Assembly: GCA_900455155.1 (NCBI GenBank) | Contig: UGUC01000001.1 | Coordinates: 62,001 to 126,000 of the forward strand | Length of the DNA: 64,000 nt | Source of the DNA: Providencia stuartii | GTDB taxonomy: Bacteria > Pseudomonadota > Gammaproteobacteria > Enterobacterales > Enterobacteriaceae | Reading direction: 5' to 3' | Part shown: one piece after another, positions 19,167 to 29,248 of the stretch | Numbering within the stretch: position 1 is the first letter of the stretch | Layout: each line of letters opens with the position of its first letter | Translations under genes and position numbers: made by a program | The notes under the pieces: model-generated | What the model was told of the DNA's origin: nothing | Seen by the model: the letters and a program-made list of their open reading frames with translations, nothing else | Database searches by the model: none

Positions 19167-20519
19167 ATGAATAAAATAATTAAATTATTTATTTTAATAA
19201 GTTCAATAATTATAGGTTATAATTGTAACGCAGAGGATTTATTGCAAGTTTATAAAATAACGAAAGATAACAACCCCACATTAAAAAAAACAGAAAGTGA
19301 ACGTTATCAAGCCTATAAAAAAATAGATGAAGAGCGTAGCTCATTACTCCCTCAATTAAAATTAAAAGCTAATTCAAACTATAAAAACAATGATGGTACA
19401 GATGATAATAAAAATATTAAAAACACCGAATTATCTCTACAAATGACACAATCTATAATTGATATGTCTAAGTGGAAATCACTATCTATTCAAGAAAAAC
19501 ATGCAGCTATTTCAGATATTAACTATCAAATAAGCCAGCAAGATCTGCTGTTAGAAACGGCTATCTCTTACTTTAATATATTAAAGTCTATTGATGCCCT
19601 CACTTACATAAAAGCCCATAAACTCGCGGTTTATCATCAGTTAGATCAAACCACACAACGCTTTAATGTAGGGCTAACGACCATCACTGACGTACAAAAT
19701 GCGAGAGCTAACTATGACAGTATCATTGCTCAAGAGGTTCTAGGTTACAACGAATTGAAGAATTCAGTTGAGGTATTAAGAAAAATCAGTGGAGTACGAT
19801 ATACTCAATTAGCAAAACTCAATATTAATAAGTTACAACTCACCAAACCAGATAATATCACATTTCTACTTGAAAATGCGCGAATTAAAAACCTGAGCTT
19901 ATTAAAAGCTCGCCTGTCACAAGAAATATCAAATGATAAAATATCCCTCGCCAAAAGCGGGCATTTACCTATAGTCACTTTAGATGCTTCTACAGCCATC
20001 AATAACACTCGGCTAGATAAGAATAGTATCGAAAGCCAGCATAAAATAAATAACCATTCAGGGAAAAACAATGCAGCCCTCTCGTTAAATTTACCAATCT
20101 ATCAAGGAAATACGGTTAATTCTCAAGTTAAGCAAGCTCAGTATGGTTTTGAGGCTGCAACAGAGCAACTTGAAAGTGATAATCGAAACGTCATCCAGCA
20201 AGTTAACTCTTCATACAATAATCTATTGTCGTCAATAAGTAGTATTAATGCCTATAAGCAACTAATCATTTCAACACAAAGCTCATTAGATGCCACAGAA
20301 GCGGGTTATCAAGTAGGAACACGCACTATTGTCGATGTACTATCTGCAACTGCCGCCCTCTATCAGTCGAAAAAAAATTTATCGAATGCCCAATATGATT
20401 ATTTAATCAACCAATTAAAAATGGAATATTTACAAGGTTCCTTAAACGAAAATAGCATTCAGCGTATCAATAAAATGCTAGGCAATGAAATATCAATTTA
20501 TGAACCAACAATGCAATAA
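19167..20519 (+). CDS. TolC-like outer membrane efflux protein (second TolC type)
   Basis: 450-residue outer membrane factor with a lysine-rich signal peptide (cleavage about residue 22, after NCNA). The fold repeats are clear: SLLPQLKL and LDQTTQRFNVGLTTITDVQNAR in the first half, and GHLPIVTLD, LPIYQGNTVNSQVKQAQYG and GYQVGTRTIVDVLSATA in the second. These motifs are those of E. coli TolC itself, so it is close to TolC and not only to distant relatives. It lacks the roughly 40-residue C-terminal tail of E. coli TolC. No membrane-fusion or pump gene lies beside it. Composition is markedly AT-rich. The chromosomal tolC is expected elsewhere, so this is probably a paralogue. Confidence 0.85.
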   Translation: MNKIIKLFILISSIIIGYNCNAEDLLQVYKITKDNNPTLKKTESERYQAYKKIDEERSSLLPQLKLKANSNYKNNDGTDDNKNIKNTELSLQMTQSIIDMSKWKSLSIQEKHAAISDINYQISQQDLLLETAISYFNILKSIDALTYIKAHKLAVYHQLDQTTQRFNVGLTTITDVQNARANYDSIIAQEVLGYNELKNSVEVLRKISGVRYTQLAKLNINKLQLTKPDNITFLLENARIKNLSLLKARLSQEISNDKISLAKSGHLPIVTLDASTAINNTRLDKNSIESQHKINNHSGKNNAALSLNLPIYQGNTVNSQVKQAQYGFEAATEQLESDNRNVIQQVNSSYNNLLSSISSINAYKQLIISTQSSLDATEAGYQVGTRTIVDVLSATAALYQSKKNLSNAQYDYLINQLKMEYLQGSLNENSIQRINKMLGNEISIYEPTMQ

Positions 20520-20648
20520 TTAGCATTCGAATTATTTAATATTAAATAATTTATTTTAATTAAAACTTAATAAATTTCATTTTTATCACTCATCATTTTC
20601 TATGCCATTATTGATTTTAAAGTAAAAATGAGCTCAAGGAAATAAACA

Positions 20649-20975
20649 GTGAAAGTAAATGAAATCTATTGCATTAAAAATGGAGAAGCGTTAATCATTT
20701 CTCCTTCACCACAAAAAAGGAAAATAACCATTCCAAAATTGATGGCATCGAGTAGAGGGCAAAAAACAAAAGCCCATCACCGTCTAGATATCAATGGAAA
20801 GCAAGTTGCAATTGCTGAAGTTGATACACGTTATAATCAATATGGAGTTACTTTAATCAGTATATCATCTTGGTCTGGAATTATTGAGCCTAATACCCAA
20901 ATGAAAATCATGGCTAGTGAAAGAACATCCAAATATTCATCTGTACTTAGTTATGTATTAGTATTAATAGAATAA
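20649..20975 (+). CDS. Hypothetical protein, 108 aa
   Basis: I do not recognise this protein. It starts with GTG after an AAGGA site, 129 bases behind the TolC-like gene and on the same strand. It has no signal peptide or membrane segment until a short hydrophobic end (SYVLVLIE). The middle (HHRLDINGKQVAIAEVDTRY and a SISSWSGIIEP stretch) suggests a small beta-rich domain. The AT-rich composition matches the TolC-like gene, so both may have arrived together. It could be co-transcribed with that gene. Confidence 0.6.
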   Translation: MKVNEIYCIKNGEALIISPSPQKRKITIPKLMASSRGQKTKAHHRLDINGKQVAIAEVDTRYNQYGVTLISISSWSGIIEPNTQMKIMASERTSKYSSVLSYVLVLIE

Positions 20976-21011
20976 TATATAATTTCACAATAGATAATAT
21001 GACTAAATAAA

Positions 21012-21043
21012 ACTGAGTCGAATTAAGCATTATCCGACTCAGT
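21012..21043 (-). terminator. Terminator of polA
   Basis: ACTGAGTCG and CGACTCAGT flank a 14-base loop; on the minus strand TTTTATTTAG follows. It starts 12 bases after the polA stop. Confidence 0.85.
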
Positions 21044-21054
21044 TCAGACTCTAA

Positions 21055-23847
21055 CTAGTGGGCTTCATCCCAGTTATCACCAATACCGACATCAACCTTC
21101 AACGGTACATCAAGTTGCATACTTTGTTCCATCAACTCACGTATTTTGGTGGTCACACTATCAAGCTCTGACTCTTTGACTTCGAAAACTAATTCATCAT
21201 GCACCTGCATTAGCATGTCTGCATGCGGTTTTTCGGCCTGTAACCAAGCATCCACCGCGATCATCGCTTTCTTGATAATATCTGCTGCCGTACCTTGCAT
21301 CGGTGCGTTAATAGCCTCACGTTCAGCCGCTTTACGACGCATTCCATTACTTGACTTAATGTCGGCAAGATACAAGCGACGCCCTTCTAACGTTTCAACA
21401 TACCCCTGCTCAGCCGCTTGATGGCGCGTATTTTCCATATAGCGCAGCACGCCTGGATAACGTTCAAAATAGAGGTCCATATAACGCTGAGCTTCACCGC
21501 GAGGAATGCCTAACTGTCGAGCAAGACCAAATGCGCTCATACCATAAATCAAACCGAAGTTAATCGCTTTTGCACTACGACGCTGATCACTTGTCACTTC
21601 ATCCAGTGGTACACCAAATACCTCTGCTGCCGTTGCACGGTGAATATCTTTGCCTTCAGCAAACGCCGTTAATAGCCCTTTATCTTGCGATAGATGCGCC
21701 ATAATACGTAATTCGATTTGCGAATAGTCCGCGGCCACTACTTTGTAGCCTTTGCGTGCAATAAATGCTTGGCGGATACGGCGACCTTCTTCCGTCCTAA
21801 CCGGAATATTTTGTAAATTGGGGTCTCGAGATGATAAGCGCCCTGTCGCTGTCACTGCTTGATGATACGAGGTGTGTACCCGTTGAGTTTTCGGGCTGAT
21901 CATCAACGGCAACTTGTCGGTATAGGTTGATTTCAGTTTTGCGAGACTACGGTGTTCAAGCAAGAGTTTAGGTAGCGCGTGATTTAGAGCCAACTCCTCA
22001 AGCACTTCTTCGTTGGTAGACGGTGCACCACTCGGTGTTTTTTTCACTACAGGCAGTTGTAGCTTTTCAAACAGAATCGTTTGTAATTGTTTGGTTGAAG
22101 CAAGATTGAACTCTTCACCCGCAAGCTCAAATGCCTCTTTCTCCAATTCCGCCAAACGCGCAGTGATCTCTTTCGATTGGGCCGCTAGTACCGCAGCATC
22201 GATTAATACCCCTTTACGCTCCATTCTGACAAGAACAGGCACTAATGGCATTTCAATTTCACGGAAAACGTGATTCAGTTTAGGCTCAGCCTCTAATTGA
22301 GGATACAGTGCTTGATGAAGCAATAACGTCACATCGGCATCTTCTGCCGCGTAATTGGCTGCCTGCTCAAGCGCTATTTGATTGAATGTTAGCTGCTTTT
22401 TCCCCTTCCCTGCAATCTCTTCAAAAGAGACCGTTTTATGGTTAAGGTGCCGTTCAGCGAGGCTATCCATATCATGGCGCCCCATGCCCGCTACGCTATT
22501 TAGCACATAGGATTCCAGCATGGTATCAAATGCAATACCTTTCAGTTCAATATCGTAGTTGAGTAAAACCTCAGCGTCATATTTTAAGTTCTGACCTATT
22601 TTGAGTATTTTATCATTTTCCAATATCGGCTTCATGGCAGCCAACACATCATTTAATGGGAGTTGGGCTGGTGCATCAAGATAATCATGACCTAATGGCA
22701 AATAGGCCGCATAGCCGGGTTCAATGGCAAATGACATCCCAACTAAACGCGCTTCTTGTGTATCCAAACTGTCCGTTTCAGTATCAAAGGCAAAGATTGA
22801 GGCTGACGTGAGTTTTTCTATCCAGCGGTCTAAATCCGCTTTTTCCAAGATAGTTTGATAGTTTTCCGCACTCAACGTCGGTGCTGCCATGACGGCTTCA
22901 ATTTTCTTTTCTGTTTTACTTGCCGCTGGCGCACTACTTTTACCACTTTTACCATCCATCCACGTGCCATTCTCAACATCCGCTAACCAGCGTTTAAACT
23001 CATAACGGCTAAACAACTGGTAAAGTTTGTCTGTGTCTGGCTCGGAGATCGCAAGTTCTTCGCAGCTTTTTTCTAGCTCCACATCGGTTTTGATGGTCGC
23101 TAATTGGAATGAAAGGAAAGCAACCTCGCGATTCTCTTCCATTTTCGGGGCTAATGTTTTCGATCCTCTAAAGCCAAGTGGGGCGATTTTATCTAAAGAG
23201 TCGTAAATCTCTTTTAAACTGCCAATGCCTTGCAGCAAAGCAAGTGCCGTTTTTTCGCCCACACCGGGAACGCCTGGAATATTATCGGAAGAGTCGCCCA
23301 TCAATGCGAGGAAGTCGATGATCAGCTCTGGCGGAACCCCATATTTATCCTCAACTTCTTGAGGGCCTAAAATGGTATTGGTCATGGTATTGATCAAGGT
23401 GATATTAGGCTCAACCAATTGAGCCATATCTTTATCGCCTGTGCTGATCAAGACAGGGATCCCTTTTTGACTCGCTTGCCTCGCAAGAGTACCAATGACA
23501 TCGTCCGCTTCAACACCGGAAACCACCAGCAACGGTAGTCCCATCGCTTCGACCATTTCATGCAATGGCGCTATTTGCTCACGCAAATCATCTGGCATCG
23601 GTGGGCGGTGTGATTTATAACTCTCAAACAGCTCATCACGGAATGTTTTTCCTTTGGCATCAAAGACGACAGCCACATGACTTGGCTTATATTGCATAAT
23701 CAAGCTACGCAACATATTGAGCACACCATACATGGCTCCTGTCGGTTCGCCCGCACTGTTAGTCAGTGGTGGGAATGCATGATAAGCACGGTACAGGTAA
23801 GATGAACCATCTACCAATATAAGGGGATTTTCTGCTATCTGAGCCAT
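21055..23847 (-). CDS. polA: DNA polymerase I
   Basis: 930-residue three-domain polymerase for Okazaki fragment processing and repair. The N-terminal 5' nuclease has [17 protein letters not shown] and the [10 protein letters not shown] helix-hairpin region. The 3'-5' exonuclease keeps [11 protein letters not shown] (metal-binding Asp and Glu). The polymerase domain shows motif [13 protein letters not shown], motif B (O-helix) [14 protein letters not shown] and motif [10 protein letters not shown]. It ends [10 protein letters not shown]. All catalytic residues seem intact, and length matches E. coli (928). No frameshift was found despite its length. Confidence 0.98.
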   Translation of the reverse strand: MAQIAENPLILVDGSSYLYRAYHAFPPLTNSAGEPTGAMYGVLNMLRSLIMQYKPSHVAVVFDAKGKTFRDELFESYKSHRPPMPDDLREQIAPLHEMVEAMGLPLLVVSGVEADDVIGTLARQASQKGIPVLISTGDKDMAQLVEPNITLINTMTNTILGPQEVEDKYGVPPELIIDFLALMGDSSDNIPGVPGVGEKTALALLQGIGSLKEIYDSLDKIAPLGFRGSKTLAPKMEENREVAFLSFQLATIKTDVELEKSCEELAISEPDTDKLYQLFSRYEFKRWLADVENGTWMDGKSGKSSAPAASKTEKKIEAVMAAPTLSAENYQTILEKADLDRWIEKLTSASIFAFDTETDSLDTQEARLVGMSFAIEPGYAAYLPLGHDYLDAPAQLPLNDVLAAMKPILENDKILKIGQNLKYDAEVLLNYDIELKGIAFDTMLESYVLNSVAGMGRHDMDSLAERHLNHKTVSFEEIAGKGKKQLTFNQIALEQAANYAAEDADVTLLLHQALYPQLEAEPKLNHVFREIEMPLVPVLVRMERKGVLIDAAVLAAQSKEITARLAELEKEAFELAGEEFNLASTKQLQTILFEKLQLPVVKKTPSGAPSTNEEVLEELALNHALPKLLLEHRSLAKLKSTYTDKLPLMISPKTQRVHTSYHQAVTATGRLSSRDPNLQNIPVRTEEGRRIRQAFIARKGYKVVAADYSQIELRIMAHLSQDKGLLTAFAEGKDIHRATAAEVFGVPLDEVTSDQRRSAKAINFGLIYGMSAFGLARQLGIPRGEAQRYMDLYFERYPGVLRYMENTRHQAAEQGYVETLEGRRLYLADIKSSNGMRRKAAEREAINAPMQGTAADIIKKAMIAVDAWLQAEKPHADMLMQVHDELVFEVKESELDSVTTKIRELMEQSMQLDVPLKVDVGIGDNWDEAH

Positions 23848-24223
23848 AATCTGTCATCATCTTTTTGTCAGGAATGAATAATAATAGGATGCCACAATGT
23901 GCGCTTAGATACACGTCGAGTTTCAACTTCATCAACAATCCTCCCCCTACTCAATTAAATAAATTAAATCGTCATTTTACTCCTTCGCTACCCTATTTTG
24001 ACCGATATAACCTGTGGATAACTCTGTGAGCAAAATAATGTTATGCCTTAGATTCAATGACTAAGAAAAGATCAAGGGGTTAAACAAGAAAATAAAATCA
24101 ATGAGTTAGACGAAAATCGCTTGATCTAGCTCAAAAAAAGGATTTTAAACGTATTGTGGATATTGATTACGGAACGTGAATAATTATGAATGTGGCGGCG
24201 AGTCACGCCGCCACAAGGAGAGA
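23848..24223. other. Region between polA and dsbA
   Basis: Upstream region of polA followed by the dsbA terminator hairpin. No gene is seen. AT-rich blocks around 23940-24000 may carry the polA promoter. Confidence 0.4.
24192..24214 (-). terminator. Hairpin after dsbA
   Basis: GTGGCGGCG and CGCCGCCAC form a perfect GC-rich nine-base stem with a five-base loop, ten bases after the dsbA stop. The following bases are AT-rich without a clean T run. Confidence 0.65.
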
Positions 24224-24847
24224 TTATTTTTTGTCGAGCAGATAGTTCACAACTTTAGAAAACTCTTGCCCATAATCTTCGGCTTTATCGACCGCAATGC
24301 CATCATTACGGATTTGGTATTTACCATCAACAAACATCGCTGGCACACCACGTAGTTTTAGATCTTGCGCTGCGTTTTGTTGTTTAGCGACTAAAGATTT
24401 TACAACGAAGCTGTTTAGTGCAGCATCATACTCTTCACCACTCACACCTGCTTTAATAAAGGCGTTACGGATATCGTCTACCGTACGAATAGATTGTGTT
24501 TTTTGGATACCTTCAAACAGAATTGGCATCACTTTATCTTCAACTTTTAGAACGATTGCCACTGCCCAAGATTGGGTGAGGTTTTTCCCTAATGGGCCTA
24601 AGAAATCAACGTGGTAACGTTCCATTTTGACGCCTTCAGGTAAGTTTTTCTCTACCGTTTGTGGCACTTTATACACATTTTCAAACTGATAGCAGTGAGG
24701 GCAATAGAAAGAGAAGAACTCTAAAACTTGTGGTAAGTTTTGTACTGGTTGTTTTAAAGCAACGTACTCTTTCCCTTCTGAATAGTTTGCGGCCGCTGCC
24801 CCAAATGACATGGCAATACCAATTAAAGCCAACATGATTTTTTTCAT
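24224..24847 (-). CDS. dsbA: Periplasmic thiol:disulfide interchange protein DsbA
   Basis: 207 residues with a signal peptide cut after FGAAAA. The thioredoxin-fold active site FYCPHCYQF (Cys49 and Cys52 of the precursor) and the cis-proline [10 protein letters not shown] are visible. It oxidises pairs of cysteines in newly exported proteins and is reoxidised by DsbB. The gene lies 33 bases after srkA, the same operon as in E. coli. Nothing unusual was seen. Confidence 0.97.
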   Translation of the reverse strand: MKKIMLALIGIAMSFGAAAANYSEGKEYVALKQPVQNLPQVLEFFSFYCPHCYQFENVYKVPQTVEKNLPEGVKMERYHVDFLGPLGKNLTQSWAVAIVLKVEDKVMPILFEGIQKTQSIRTVDDIRNAFIKAGVSGEEYDAALNSFVVKSLVAKQQNAAQDLKLRGVPAMFVDGKYQIRNDGIAVDKAEDYGQEFSKVVNYLLDKK

Positions 24848-24880
24848 ATACTACGTTCTCCAAAAAATACCACTTATTTA

Positions 24881-25876
24881 TTAAAATTGAGGGTTTAACT
24901 GCAAAGGGGCTTCCTGCAATCGTTCAATTTGCTGAGCAAATTCGACGGATTGTTTTTGCCAAAAATCATCATCCTGCAACCATGAAAATGCTCTTGGAAA
25001 AGCGGGATCTTGCCAGCGGCGAATAATCCATCCTAAGTAATGAACCATTCTCATGGCTCTCAGTGGCTCGATTAATTTGAGCTCTTTTACATCAAAGTCA
25101 CAAAACTCATTATAGGCTTCTAACAGCGTATCTAGTTGGACTAATTGATCCTGACGCGAGCCATTTAATAGCATCCACAAATCTTGTACCGCTGGGCCAT
25201 TACGCGCATCATCAAAGTCCACCAGCCAAGCCTCATCACGCCACAAAATATTACCGGGATGGCAATCCCCCTGTAAACGTATTGGTGATGAGATAGTTGG
25301 CCAATACTGCTTCACTTGCGTAATCAATCTATCGAGTGATTCAATAATGGAGGCCTGCCACCTTGGAGCGATCAATTCACTTTGTACGATAATTTGGCGA
25401 GGTTGCTCAAGATACTCAGCAACACCCAGTGTTGGGCGAAAAACAAACGTTTCTTTCTTACCAATTTGGTGAATACGGCCTAATAAGCGCCCGACGTCTT
25501 CAAGCTGAAATAAATTATCGGTTTCATACTGGCGACCACCAATACTTGGAAAAACAGCAAAGATGAAACCACCAAATTCCAGCACGGTTTGCCCTGCAAA
25601 CTCCAGTGGCGCAGCCACAGATAAACCCGCATCTTGTAATTCTAATGTGAAATCATGCTCTTCTTGAATTTGTGACCGGCTCCAACGCTCGGGGCGATAG
25701 AATTTCACGACAAAGCGTTTTCGGTTTTCATCCTGAAACTGATAAACCCGATTCTCATAGCTATTTAGCTCTGTTAATCCTGATTCAGGGTAAATGCCCG
25801 CTTCCATCAACGCATCAAGGATCAAATCAGGGGAAATCCCACTAAAGTGAAAATGAGAGTGTTCGATATTATTCAT
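24881..25876 (-). CDS. srkA: Stress response kinase A (YihE)
   Basis: 331-residue Ser/Thr kinase of the aminoglycoside-phosphotransferase fold. RFVVKFYRPERWS provides the ATP-binding Lys, LQGDCHPGNILW the catalytic loop, and LVDFDDARNGP the metal-binding Asp. In E. coli it counters programmed death under Cpx-sensed envelope stress. It lies six bases after yihD and just before dsbA, matching E. coli. The start follows ATCAGAGATG with a modest ribosome-binding site. Confidence 0.93.
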   Translation of the reverse strand: MNNIEHSHFHFSGISPDLILDALMEAGIYPESGLTELNSYENRVYQFQDENRKRFVVKFYRPERWSRSQIQEEHDFTLELQDAGLSVAAPLEFAGQTVLEFGGFIFAVFPSIGGRQYETDNLFQLEDVGRLLGRIHQIGKKETFVFRPTLGVAEYLEQPRQIIVQSELIAPRWQASIIESLDRLITQVKQYWPTISSPIRLQGDCHPGNILWRDEAWLVDFDDARNGPAVQDLWMLLNGSRQDQLVQLDTLLEAYNEFCDFDVKELKLIEPLRAMRMVHYLGWIIRRWQDPAFPRAFSWLQDDDFWQKQSVEFAQQIERLQEAPLQLNPQF

Positions 25877-25882
25877 CTCTGA

Positions 25883-26152
25883 TTAATCTTTTATGATGCC
25901 GCGAGCGCGCAATAACGCGGTTTTAAAGTCTTCTTCATAATCTTTTTTCAAGCCCGGTATCGCTTCATCACTGCTTTTTCCACGCATTTTCAGGTGATAT
26001 ATCAACACATCATCTGTTAGCTCAGACAATGGTCCTTTAAAACCTGCCTCATCGGCCAGCTTTTGTAGTAATTCCACTAAGTTTAAGTCTGAGTTGTCTT
26101 TCCATACAGGATGCAGCAGCTCAATAACTTCATTTAAGCGATGGCATTTCAT
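25883..26152 (-). CDS. yihD: YihD family protein (DUF1040)
   Basis: 89-residue acidic protein starting [17 protein letters not shown], the same length as E. coli YihD. It is a cytosolic protein of unknown function, first gene of the yihD-srkA-dsbA unit, six bases before srkA. The start follows AGGAAT. Confidence 0.9.
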   Translation of the reverse strand: MKCHRLNEVIELLHPVWKDNSDLNLVELLQKLADEAGFKGPLSELTDDVLIYHLKMRGKSSDEAIPGLKKDYEEDFKTALLRARGIIKD

Positions 26153-26367
26153 GTTTATTCCTTCATCACGAATATTCGGGCTAAATTAATTGCTATCATA
26201 CAAGAGAAAAAGCGAATTGATGTCAATCTAAGTAAAGTTTAACTTTAATTCGCATGAACATTCGTTGATTTTATAGGAAAATAGAATAAATTTTGGCAAA
26301 TACTATAACGAAATTTATTTTCGAACATGTTGAAACCTTTTATTGAAGATAGTCAGGAAAATTGAAT

Positions 26368-26955
26368 ATGTTAGATACGCAGTCGATTACGGGTGTCATA
26401 CTCGCAGGCGGTTTAGGTCGGCGTATGGGGGGCGAAGATAAAGGCTTGGTGCCTTTACTCGGTAAGCCACTGTATCAACATATTATTGAACGCCTAATCC
26501 CACAGGTAGGCACGCTGATTATCAATGCTAATCGCAACCAAGAGCGCTACCAACAAAGTGGATTTACCGTCATCTCTGACCTCAATCATGATTTTGCAGG
26601 GCCACTAGCAGGCATGCAAGCAGGGTTACATCATGCAGCCACAGAGTGGGTACTGTTTGTGCCTTGTGATGTACCTGCTTTTCCACTCACACTTGCAGCA
26701 ACCATGTTTCAACACAAAGGTGATAGTTTGGCTTGTTATGCCAATGATACTGAACGTGACCACCCAACTTTTGCCTTACTCCATCGTTCATTAGCCCCCT
26801 CATTGGATGAGTACCTTGCAAAAGGAGAGCGCAAATTAATGTTTTTTATGCGGGAAATAGCAGCGAAATGTGTGATTTTCCCTCCACAATTAGGCTCTTT
26901 TGCTAATTTAAATACCCCTGAAGATAGCCTCAACTGGGAGCAACAACAAAAATAA
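26368..26955 (+). CDS. mobA: Molybdenum cofactor guanylyltransferase MobA
   Basis: Transfers GMP from GTP to molybdopterin to make the MGD cofactor, in the cytosol. The GTP-binding LAGGLGRRMGGEDKGLVPL motif is at the N terminus, and the metal-binding FVPCDVPAFP follows at about residue 100. ATG 26368 is chosen because AGGA sits nine bases upstream; a TTG two codons earlier is too close to it. 195 residues against 194 in E. coli. The next gene is mobB, two bases further. Confidence 0.93.
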   Translation: MLDTQSITGVILAGGLGRRMGGEDKGLVPLLGKPLYQHIIERLIPQVGTLIINANRNQERYQQSGFTVISDLNHDFAGPLAGMQAGLHHAATEWVLFVPCDVPAFPLTLAATMFQHKGDSLACYANDTERDHPTFALLHRSLAPSLDEYLAKGERKLMFFMREIAAKCVIFPPQLGSFANLNTPEDSLNWEQQQK

Positions 26956-26957
26956 TC

Positions 26958-27480
26958 ATGAAACAAAAATCTCTACCTCTACTCGGCATCACCGCCTATA
27001 GTGGCACTGGCAAAACCACACTATTAAAAAAAGTGATCCCATTATTACGGCAACGCAATGTTCGCGTCGGTTTAGTCAAACATACACATCACGATATGGA
27101 TGTCGATAAACCCGGCAAGGACAGTTATGAATTACGTAAAGCGGGCGCTGATCAAACACTTGTCGCCAGCCAAAAGCGCTGGGCGCTGATGACCGAAACC
27201 CCAGCTCAGGATTGACGAATTAGACCTGCATTATTTGGCGAGCCGTTTTGATCCTAGCTCCCTCGATCTGATTTTAGTCGAAGGGTTTAAGCATGAGACG
27301 ATCGATAAGATCGCGCTGTTTAGATCGGAAGTGGGTAAACCATTAGATGGCTTAATTGACCAACATGTGATCGCCGTCGCCAGCAATCAAATTATTGATA
27401 CCACCTTGCCACAATTAGATATCAATAACCCAGAACAAATCGCTGATTATATTGTGTCTTGGTGGCAAAAAAGCCAATAG
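26958..27480 (+). CDS. mobB: MobB, molybdopterin-guanine dinucleotide accessory GTPase, one-base insertion
   Basis: P-loop protein that assists MobA. The Walker A motif YSGTGKTTLLKK lies at about residue 15, and the conserved KHTHHDMDVDKPGKDSYELR follows. The frame breaks after TETPAQD. Removing one G from GG at 27209-27210 restores QIDELDLHYLASRFDPSSLD and VEGFKHETIDKIALFR, giving 173 residues, close to E. coli MobB. Two bases after mobA, so they form one operon. It is probably intact in the organism. Confidence 0.9.
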
Positions 27481-27525
27481 CCCCCTGCCGCTGGATTTTG
27501 GGTGCATTAAAAGCAGGGAATCAAT

Positions 27526-27603
27526 ATGTTAAAAATGGAAACAGTGCGACTCAATAGTATAGCGGGAGCTATTAGGCATGACACAACGGGATTTAGCCAA
27601 TAA
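27526..27603 (+). other. Small open frame of 25 codons with a ribosome-binding site
   Basis: ATG at 27526 follows GCAGGGAATCA. The peptide reads MLKMETVRLNSIAGAIRHDT. In the next frame GMTQRDLANK appears, which together with SIAGAIR resembles a broken Xre-type helix-turn-helix. It lies 45 bases after mobB and upstream of a plus-strand terminator. It may be a small transcript or a gene remnant; coding is unproven. Confidence 0.25.
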
Positions 27604-27726
27604 GTAGAGGCACGGTGAATACGATCCATAAAATAGTATCAGCATAGCCCCCTACGCTCAGGTATTTCACTGGCAATGATTTAAATGGATTCGTCGGAGT
27701 TTAGTTATTTGGAGTGAAATGTCTGA

Positions 27727-27755
27727 GGCTGAACGGATAACGTTCAGCCTTTTTA
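27727..27755 (+). terminator. Plus-strand terminator after mobAB
   Basis: GGCTGAACG and CGTTCAGCC form a perfect nine-base stem around a five-base loop, followed by TTTTT on the plus strand. It lies 247 bases after mobB and 21 before the convergent gor stop, and may serve both. Confidence 0.85.
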
Positions 27756-27775
27756 ACGTGTTGTGACGGTGACTC

Positions 27776-29128
27776 TTAGCGCATTGTCACAAATTCTTCT
27801 GCCGCTGTTGGGTGGATAGCCACAGTATTATCGAAATCTTTCTTCGTTGCCCCCATCTTCAGTGCAACGGCAAAGCCTTGTAAGATTTCATCCATACCAA
27901 AGCCAATACCATGAATACCAACAATTTTCTCATCCGTTCCCACACACACCAATTTCATACGGCATGGCTGACGATGAGAAGTGACCGCGGTATACATCGC
28001 TGTAAATGAAGATTTATAACATTTAACCTGATCCACCCCGTATTTTTCGATTGCTTCAGGCTCCGTCAAACCAACGGTACCAATAGGTGGATGGCTAAAC
28101 ACAACGGTTGGAATATTACTGTAATCTAAGTGTTCATCTGGCTTATTATTAAATAAACGTTCAGATAGACGACGACCCGCAGCAACCGCAACTGGTGTTA
28201 ACTCAACAGCCCCCGTGTTATCACCTACCGCATACACACCCGCGACATTGGTGTTTTGGTATTTATCGACTTTGATATAACCTTTTTCATTCAGCTCAAC
28301 ACCCGCTGCTTCAATATTCAGGTTATCAGTCATTGGTTCACGGCCAATCGCCCAAATCAATGCATCGACAGTTTGTTCTTTGCCATTTTCCAATTTCAGA
28401 GTCAAAGAGCCATCGGCATTTTTGACGACCTCTTTTGGTACAGATTCTGTATGCAGAGTTGGACCTTCGGTATTCATCACCTCAACCAAAGTTTCAACAA
28501 TCAGAGGGTCAAACGAACGTAGCGGAGCATGTTTACGGACAAATAGATGAGCCTCACTGCCTAGGCCATTTAAGACACCCGCCAATTCAACCGCAATATA
28601 ACCAGCACCAACAACCGCAACACGTTTTGGTAAATCTTCAAGCTCAAAGAAGCCGTCCGATGTCATGCCATATTCTGCACCAGGAATGGCAGGGATCACT
28701 GGACGGCCACCTGTTGCAATTAAAATATGATCAGCGGTATAAATTTCGCCATCGACTTCAACAGTATGCGCATCGACAAAACGAGCAAACCCCTTGATCA
28801 CATCGACCTTGTTATTACCTAATACACGGTCATAAGATTGATGGATACGATCAATATAAGCAGTACGACTTGCAATTAAGGTTTTCCAATCAAAACGGTT
28901 AATTGTGGTATCAAAACCATAGTCAGGGCCATAAGCACGGATCGCCTCAGAGATTTGTGCGGCATGCCACATCACTTTCTTCGGTACACATCCCACGTTC
29001 ACACAGGTTCCACCTAACGCTTTCGCTTCAATTAGGGCACACTTTTGTCCATACATTGCCGCTCGGTTCATAGAAGCTATACCGCCACTTCCGCCACCAA
29101 TCGCAATATAGTCGTAATGTTTGCTCAT
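27776..29128 (-). CDS. gor: Glutathione reductase
   Basis: FAD- and NADPH-dependent disulfide reductase, 450 residues as in E. coli. FAD motif [10 protein letters not shown] at the N terminus, redox pair Cys42/Cys47 in [18 protein letters not shown] motif [17 protein letters not shown], second FAD site [10 protein letters not shown], and the C-terminal HPTAAEE with the active-site His donated across the dimer. It keeps the cytosolic glutathione pool reduced. rlmJ lies upstream on the same strand, as in E. coli. Confidence 0.97.
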   Translation of the reverse strand: MSKHYDYIAIGGGSGGIASMNRAAMYGQKCALIEAKALGGTCVNVGCVPKKVMWHAAQISEAIRAYGPDYGFDTTINRFDWKTLIASRTAYIDRIHQSYDRVLGNNKVDVIKGFARFVDAHTVEVDGEIYTADHILIATGGRPVIPAIPGAEYGMTSDGFFELEDLPKRVAVVGAGYIAVELAGVLNGLGSEAHLFVRKHAPLRSFDPLIVETLVEVMNTEGPTLHTESVPKEVVKNADGSLTLKLENGKEQTVDALIWAIGREPMTDNLNIEAAGVELNEKGYIKVDKYQNTNVAGVYAVGDNTGAVELTPVAVAAGRRLSERLFNNKPDEHLDYSNIPTVVFSHPPIGTVGLTEPEAIEKYGVDQVKCYKSSFTAMYTAVTSHRQPCRMKLVCVGTDEKIVGIHGIGFGMDEILQGFAVALKMGATKKDFDNTVAIHPTAAEEFVTMR

Positions 29129-29248
29129 AACTTGGTTATTCCCATTTTTGATTAATTAAAAAGCTAATACTTACTATTATGCTATTTATCAATTTGATCA
29201 CAATAGCAATAAAAGATAGGTATCTCCTCTTAATGAAATAGAGTCTGC

